DNA of 10,300 nucleotides, taken from positions 1 through 10,300 of the forward strand of contig CAZCGA010000187.1 in NCBI GenBank assembly GCA_964498075.1. The letters run 5' to 3'. Origin of the DNA: CAZCGA01 sp964498075 (GTDB taxonomy: Bacteria > Desulfobacterota > Binatia > HRBIN30). The translations under genes were made by a program, and so were the position numbers. The notes below the pieces were generated by a model. It was not told the origin of the DNA. It made no database searches and saw only the letters and a list, made by a program, of their open reading frames with translations. This document shows positions 7,953-10,300 of the stretch, in pieces. Within the stretch, counting starts at the first letter, position 1, and the number at the start of each line of letters is the position of its first letter.

Positions 7953-7969
7953 GCGGCACGACGTTGCGC
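7905..7969 (+). repeat. attC-like integron recombination site (candidate)
   Basis: The 65-bp stretch folds as expected for an attC site. Outer cores GCCCAAC (7905-7911) and GTTGCGC (7963-7969) pair at 6 of 7 positions. Unpaired spacers of 3 and 5 nt follow. An inner stem pairs 7915-7927 with 7946-7957 over 12 bp with a single bulged C (7921 or 7922). A second single bulge (A7928) is followed by 5 more pairs (7929-7933 with 7941-7945) and a 7-nt loop. One-sided extrahelical bases, a spacer bubble and RYYYAAC/GTTRRRY-like cores are the recognition features used by integron integrases. The right core departs from consensus at one base. It lies at the 3' end of the CMD gene and 14 bp before the next start codon, as in cassette arrays. 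No integrase and no second full site is in the window. Confidence 0.55.
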
Positions 7970-7983
7970 CACGTAGAGCCACT

Positions 7984-8550
7984 ATGGATCCTGGCTACAC
8001 GATCGCTACCGCTCGATTGCAAGATGTTCACGGGCTCGCCGCGATCGAGCGAGCGGCGGCCACGCTCCTTCACGGCCACGCCCCGCCGTCCGTATTGAAC
8101 GAAAGCACAGATGAGAGCGACTTTCGGAGGGCGCAGGCAGACGGCCGACTCTGGGTTGCCCTTGCAGATGATACTCCCGTCGGGTTTGCCCTGGTCGAGA
8201 TGCTCGCTAAAGACCGGCCCCATCTCGAGGAGATCGACGTCCATCCTCAACACGGGCGGCGCGGCGTTGGCACCGCACTCCTGCGAGCCGTCTGCGAGTG
8301 GGTCTCGCGGTCCGGTTATTCCGAGATGACCCTGACGACCTTCCGGGCCGTACCTTGGAACAAACCGTTCTACTCCCGGCTTGGATTCGAGGCGGTGTCC
8401 ACCGACGAACTCCGACCTGAGCTCGCGGCCGTTGTTCAGGACGAAACGGCTCGCGGCCTCGATCCCCAGCGTCGTGTGGTCATGAGGTACCGAATCGGCG
8501 AACCCCACCGTGGCCGCGCGCCGGAGAACTATGAAGAGGGAACCTCGTAA
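7984..8550 (+). CDS. GNAT-family N-acetyltransferase
   Basis: A 188-residue cytosolic enzyme predicted to transfer an acetyl group from acetyl-CoA to an amine. The core shows strand 4 with LEEIDVHPQH (81-90), the acetyl-CoA pyrophosphate loop GRRGVGTALL (91-100), and a C-terminal NKPFYSRLGFEAV (126-138), the typical GNAT motif B with its conserved Tyr. The substrate is unknown; close relatives are annotated only as acetyltransferases. The ATG at 7984 is chosen because the fold starts there (YTIATARLQDVHGL). The longer open frame upstream from 7801 overlaps the CMD gene and has no domain. GNAT genes are frequent integron cargo, and this one begins just after the attC-like site. Its last 20 bases overlap the start of the next small frame. 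Confidence 0.87.
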   Translation: MDPGYTIATARLQDVHGLAAIERAAATLLHGHAPPSVLNESTDESDFRRAQADGRLWVALADDTPVGFALVEMLAKDRPHLEEIDVHPQHGRRGVGTALLRAVCEWVSRSGYSEMTLTTFRAVPWNKPFYSRLGFEAVSTDELRPELAAVVQDETARGLDPQRRVVMRYRIGEPHRGRAPENYEEGTS

Positions 8551-8755
8551 CGGCGACGACGGGCGAGACGACTACGACTTCAGCGGTGGTGTTCGCGTCA
8601 AGTACGTCCAGCGGTACGCGGAGGGAACGAGACGCCAAGGCGCTGCTGGCGGAGCTGGGATGAGGCAAGTCGAGGTTCCGGGCACCACCGCCTCTGTTTG
8701 CCGACGTGAAGGGATCGATGGAGCTGGCCGCGAGACCACGCGTGGAGTCCGCTGA
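8531..8755 (+). pseudogene. Truncated antitoxin-like small protein (broken)
   Basis: The ATG has a GGAG five bases upstream and overlaps the GNAT stop, so it looks like a coupled gene. Residues 14-33 (DYDFSGGVRVKYVQRYAEG...) match, from memory, the start of a widespread small family of about 80-90 residues. Its members usually continue with a TNVVVLDPDVA-like segment and behave like antitoxin partners. Here that continuation is missing. After Thr33 (8629) the frame runs through 41 residues of unrelated Arg/Gly-rich sequence to a stop. The gene is most likely cut by a deletion or recombination junction at about 8630. It may still make a 74-residue protein, but probably not a working one. Confidence 0.55.
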
Positions 8756-8765
8756 CGGGCGATGA
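8673..8765 (+). pseudogene. Fragment of a class III adenylate/guanylate cyclase
   Basis: In the frame starting at 8673 the translation reads PPLFADVKGSMELAARP. LFADVKGSMELA is the signature of the first metal-binding segment of zinc-ribbon class III cyclases (usual form TVLFADVKGSMELAE). The upstream match is lost and the frame stops at 8765, so only about 12-15 residues remain. It is not a functional gene. The intact cyclase at 9472 reads LFCDLVGSTPLSQQ here, so this scrap comes from a different paralog. Similarity is judged by eye. Confidence 0.5.
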
Positions 8766-8781
8766 TATAGACCAGTCTATA
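8766..8781. promoter_or_regulatory. Perfect inverted repeat, probable VapB operator
   Basis: TATAGAC and GTCTATA flank a 2-bp spacer (CA) 15 bp upstream of the vapB start, just before its ribosome site. VapBC systems are known to repress their own promoter by binding short inverted repeats of this kind. The AT-rich arms also resemble -10 boxes, so binding here would block transcription. Direct observation for the palindrome; the operator role is inferred. Confidence 0.6.
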
Positions 8782-8796
8782 CGGAGGAGCGATGAC

Positions 8797-9066
8797 ATGA
8801 AGTCCGAAACGACTCCGAGTGCACGGGCGAAGATCTTCGCCAATGGGCGCTCGCAAGCCGTCCGATTGCCGCGAGAGTTTCGGTTCGACGGGAAAGAGGT
8901 GGCGATCCGCAGGGAAGGAAAGGCCGTGGTCTTGGAGCCGGTTGCAAAGCGTAAGTGGCCCGCCGGGTACTGGCAGCGTATTGATCGTCACGTGAAGGAC
9001 CTCGATGTGGGTCGGGTCGTTCCCATCGGCGGGCGGCTCCTCGATCTCGCCGCGGACGACGTGTGA
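8797..9066 (+). CDS. vapB: VapB-type antitoxin (AbrB/SpoVT fold)
   Basis: An 89-residue antitoxin. Residues ~9-50 form the swapped-hairpin AbrB-type DNA-binding domain, with the signature AKIFANGRSQAVRLPREFRF. The C-terminal part (WPAGYWQRIDRHVKDL and onward) would wrap the toxin's active site. It should neutralise the PIN toxin encoded next and, with it, bind the inverted repeat at 8766-8781. The ribosome site GGAGGAG lies 7-8 bases before the ATG; the ATG six bases earlier opens only two codons. The stop overlaps the toxin start by 4 bases. Length and motif are typical. Confidence 0.9.
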   Translation: MKSETTPSARAKIFANGRSQAVRLPREFRFDGKEVAIRREGKAVVLEPVAKRKWPAGYWQRIDRHVKDLDVGRVVPIGGRLLDLAADDV

Positions 9067-9461
9067 TCTGGCTGCTCGATACCAATGTCCTGATTCACGC
9101 AGTGCGCGGCCGCCCGCCGGGTGTGCGCGCACACCTCCAACAGCAGAGCCCCGACGACGTCGCCGTCTCCAGCATCACAATCGCCGAATTGTGGTATGGG
9201 GCCGAAAAGAGTAGCAACCCGGCACGCAGACGTGAGGCGTGGAAATCGGTGATCGAGCCATTCCAGGTCCTCGCTTTCGATCGAGACGCCGCAGAGCACC
9301 ACGCGCGGATTCGACACCACCTGCGCCACAGACCGATCGGCGAGCGCGATCTATTGATTGCGGCGATCGCGCTGGCCCATGAACTTACCTTGGTCACCCA
9401 TAACGCCGCAGAGTTTTCTCGTGTACCGCGACTTCGGGTAGAAGACTGGGCCGCGAGGTGA
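9063..9461 (+). CDS. vapC: VapC-type PIN-domain ribonuclease toxin
   Basis: A 132-residue PIN-domain toxin, a Mg/Mn-dependent endoribonuclease that in known cases cuts tRNA or rRNA to stop translation. The conserved acids are visible: Asp6 in LLDTNVLIH, Glu42 in SSITIAELWYGAE, and Asp96 in RPIGERDLLIAA. THNAAEFSRVPRLRVEDW (112-129) supplies the usual final Asn/Glu segment. All key residues are present, so it should be active. It starts with GTG, overlapping the vapB stop by 4 bases (translational coupling). The target RNA cannot be told from sequence alone. Confidence 0.92.
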   Translation: MIWLLDTNVLIHAVRGRPPGVRAHLQQQSPDDVAVSSITIAELWYGAEKSSNPARRREAWKSVIEPFQVLAFDRDAAEHHARIRHHLRHRPIGERDLLIAAIALAHELTLVTHNAAEFSRVPRLRVEDWAAR

Positions 9462-9471
9462 GCGCAGCGTG

Positions 9472-10300
9472 ATGCATTGTTCCTCCTGCGGCCATGAGAA
9501 TCCGCCCCGTGCGAGGTTCTGCCTCGAGTGTGGGGCGGCCCTCGCACTCCGCTGCCCGCGGTGCCAGGCGGAGCTGCCGGCAACTGCGAAGTTCTGCGCC
9601 GAGTGCGGCGCACGGGTGACCAAGACGGGAGACGGGAGTAGGGAGTCGGGAGCAAGAGATCGAGCCGATTCTCCCGTCGCCCATCTCCCGTCGCCTGATG
9701 GTTCTCCCTCCGGCGAGCGCCGCCAGCTCACCGTGCTCTTCTGCGACCTCGTCGGCTCGACGCCGCTGTCGCAACAGCTCGACGCCGAGGAGTGGCGCGA
9801 CCTCATCGCGCAGTACCAGCAGGCCGCCTCCGGCGCCGTCGCGCGCTTCGGCGGCCACGTCGCCAAGAACCTCGGCGATGGGCTGCTCATCTACTTCGGC
9901 TGGCCCACGGCGCGCGAGGACGACCCGGAACGGGCGGTGCGGGCGGGGCTCGCGATTGTGGAGGCGGTGCGGTCCCTCGATACGCGGCCTGAGATGATGG
10001 CCGCTACTCGGGATGATCGGTTAGAAATGGTTGGCTCTCAACCCAACCCGGTCACCCCGAGTAGCGGCCCTTCCTCTGGGCCGCGTATCGAGGGGCTCCG
10101 CGTCCGCGTCGGCATGCACACCGGGCCCGTGGTGATTGCGGGCGGCGGTGAGGTCTTCGGCGAGACGGCGAACGTCGCGGCGCGTGTGCAGGGCGCGGCC
10201 GAGCCCGACACGGTGGTGATCACCGCCGCAACGCAGCGCCTGGTGGCCGGGATGTTCGTGGTCGAGGACCGCGGGCCGCAGATGCTCAAGGGCGTGCGCG
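9472..10300 (+). CDS. Double-zinc-ribbon class III nucleotide cyclase (3' end outside window)
   Basis: At least 276 residues, open at the window edge. Residues 3-45 hold two zinc ribbons (Cys3, 6, 17, 20 and Cys28, 31, 42, 45). A linker encoded by an imperfect palindrome leads to the catalytic domain: RRQLTVLFCDLVGST with metal-binding Asp92, and KNLGDGLLIYFGWP with Asp136. After an in-frame insertion of about 41 residues (168-208) come RVRVGMHTGPVV and GETANVAARVQGAAEPD, with the Asn and Arg that stabilise the transition state. FVVEDRGPQMLKGV follows. The enzyme should make cAMP or cGMP. Proteins of this layout usually continue into an AAA-type ATPase and TPR repeats, not visible here. ATG at 9472 is 10 bases after the vapC stop, with GAGGTGAG as ribosome site inside vapC, so co-transcription with vapBC is likely. 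Confidence 0.9.
   Translation, partial: MHCSSCGHENPPRARFCLECGAALALRCPRCQAELPATAKFCAECGARVTKTGDGSRESGARDRADSPVAHLPSPDGSPSGERRQLTVLFCDLVGSTPLSQQLDAEEWRDLIAQYQQAASGAVARFGGHVAKNLGDGLLIYFGWPTAREDDPERAVRAGLAIVEAVRSLDTRPEMMAATRDDRLEMVGSQPNPVTPSSGPSSGPRIEGLRVRVGMHTGPVVIAGGGEVFGETANVAARVQGAAEPDTVVITAATQRLVAGMFVVEDRGPQMLKGVR
9624..9692. repeat. Imperfect palindrome encoding the zinc-ribbon/cyclase linker
   Basis: Arms of 22 bases at 9624-9645 and 9671-9692 pair at 18 of 22 positions around a 25-nt loop. The left arm contains GACGGGAGACGGGAG and the right arm CTCCCGTCGCC. It lies wholly within the cyclase reading frame and encodes residues ~51-74, a Gly/Ser/Arg-rich linker. The low-complexity GGGAG words resemble the CTGG-type palindrome at 3931-3981 in style but not in sequence. 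Confidence 0.65.
9974..10094. repeat. 121-bp nested palindromic element inserted in the cyclase frame
   Basis: Outer arms CCCTCGATACGCGGCC (9974-9989) and its exact complement (10079-10094) are 16 bp and perfect. Inner arms GGCCGCTACTCGGG (9999-10012) and its exact complement (10056-10069) are 14 bp and perfect. Both pairs share the same centre (10034). 9-nt bubbles separate inner and outer stems on each side, so two small GCGGCC/GGCCGC hairpins are an alternative fold. A further GGTTGG/CCAACC hairpin sits in the loop. The element has no stop in the cyclase frame and adds about 41 residues between IVEAVRS and GLRVRVG, where relatives have a short loop. It looks like a small non-autonomous palindromic element. 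Confidence 0.8.

Noticed and set aside
7801..7983. 61-residue upstream extension of the GNAT protein
   Set aside because: It lies in the other frame of the CMD gene and the attC-like site, and the GNAT fold starts at 7984.
8628..8663. RDAKALLAELG read in the frame shared with the cyclase scrap
   Set aside because: Only 11 residues before a stop and too generic to assign to any family.
1..10300. CRISPR array, tRNA or rRNA gene, insertion sequence transposase
   Set aside because: No regularly spaced direct repeats, no cloverleaf or rRNA-like sequence and no transposase frame were seen on reading through.

Overview
This is a GC-rich window from a bacterial chromosome. A 12-helix RND exporter with periplasmic domains and a lipobox-bearing lipoprotein suggest a Gram-negative cell. 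The RND subfamily, the acetyl-CoA hydrolase/transferase-type CoA transferase, the Rv2258c-like methyltransferase and the zinc-ribbon class III cyclase fit an uncultured soil or groundwater lineage such as Binatota, Desulfobacterota or Myxococcota. That placement is an inference from gene style, not from a marker gene.

Layout. Positions 1-216 are a composite of short palindromic repeats that run into the 3' end of an RND-superfamily exporter gene (minus strand, 150-2738). A SAM-dependent methyltransferase (2862-3920, plus) is divergent from the exporter. It converges on a CoA-transferase gene (3993-5309, minus) across a 72-bp gap filled by an imperfect CTGG-type palindrome. After a 341-bp divergent intergenic region comes a TPR-rich lipoprotein (5651-7345, plus).

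From about 7.3 kb onward the window looks accessory. A small AhpD-like carboxymuconolactone decarboxylase family protein (7542-7952) ends inside a sequence that folds like an integron attC recombination site (7905-7969), and a GNAT acetyltransferase starts 14 bp after it. Next is a decayed patch (8531-8765) with the head of an antitoxin-like small gene and, in another frame, a scrap of a class III adenylate cyclase. A VapBC-type toxin-antitoxin pair (8797-9461) follows, with a perfect 7+2+7 inverted repeat just upstream of vapB as a probable operator. Ten bases after vapC begins a double-zinc-ribbon class III nucleotide cyclase gene (9472 to beyond the window end).

The most striking feature is that palindromic DNA has been absorbed into reading frames several times. 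A 121-bp nested palindrome sits in frame inside the catalytic domain of the cyclase (9974-10094). A second imperfect palindrome encodes the linker between its zinc ribbons and catalytic domain (9624-9692). The repeat at the left edge encodes about the last 22 residues of the RND exporter, and the attC-like site encodes the basic tail of the CMD protein. The cyclase insertion resembles in principle the Rickettsia palindromic elements that insert in frame into genes, but here it lies in a different kind of genome and protein. No complete multi-gene defence or biosynthetic system is visible; the vapBC-cyclase arrangement is the nearest candidate for a functional module.
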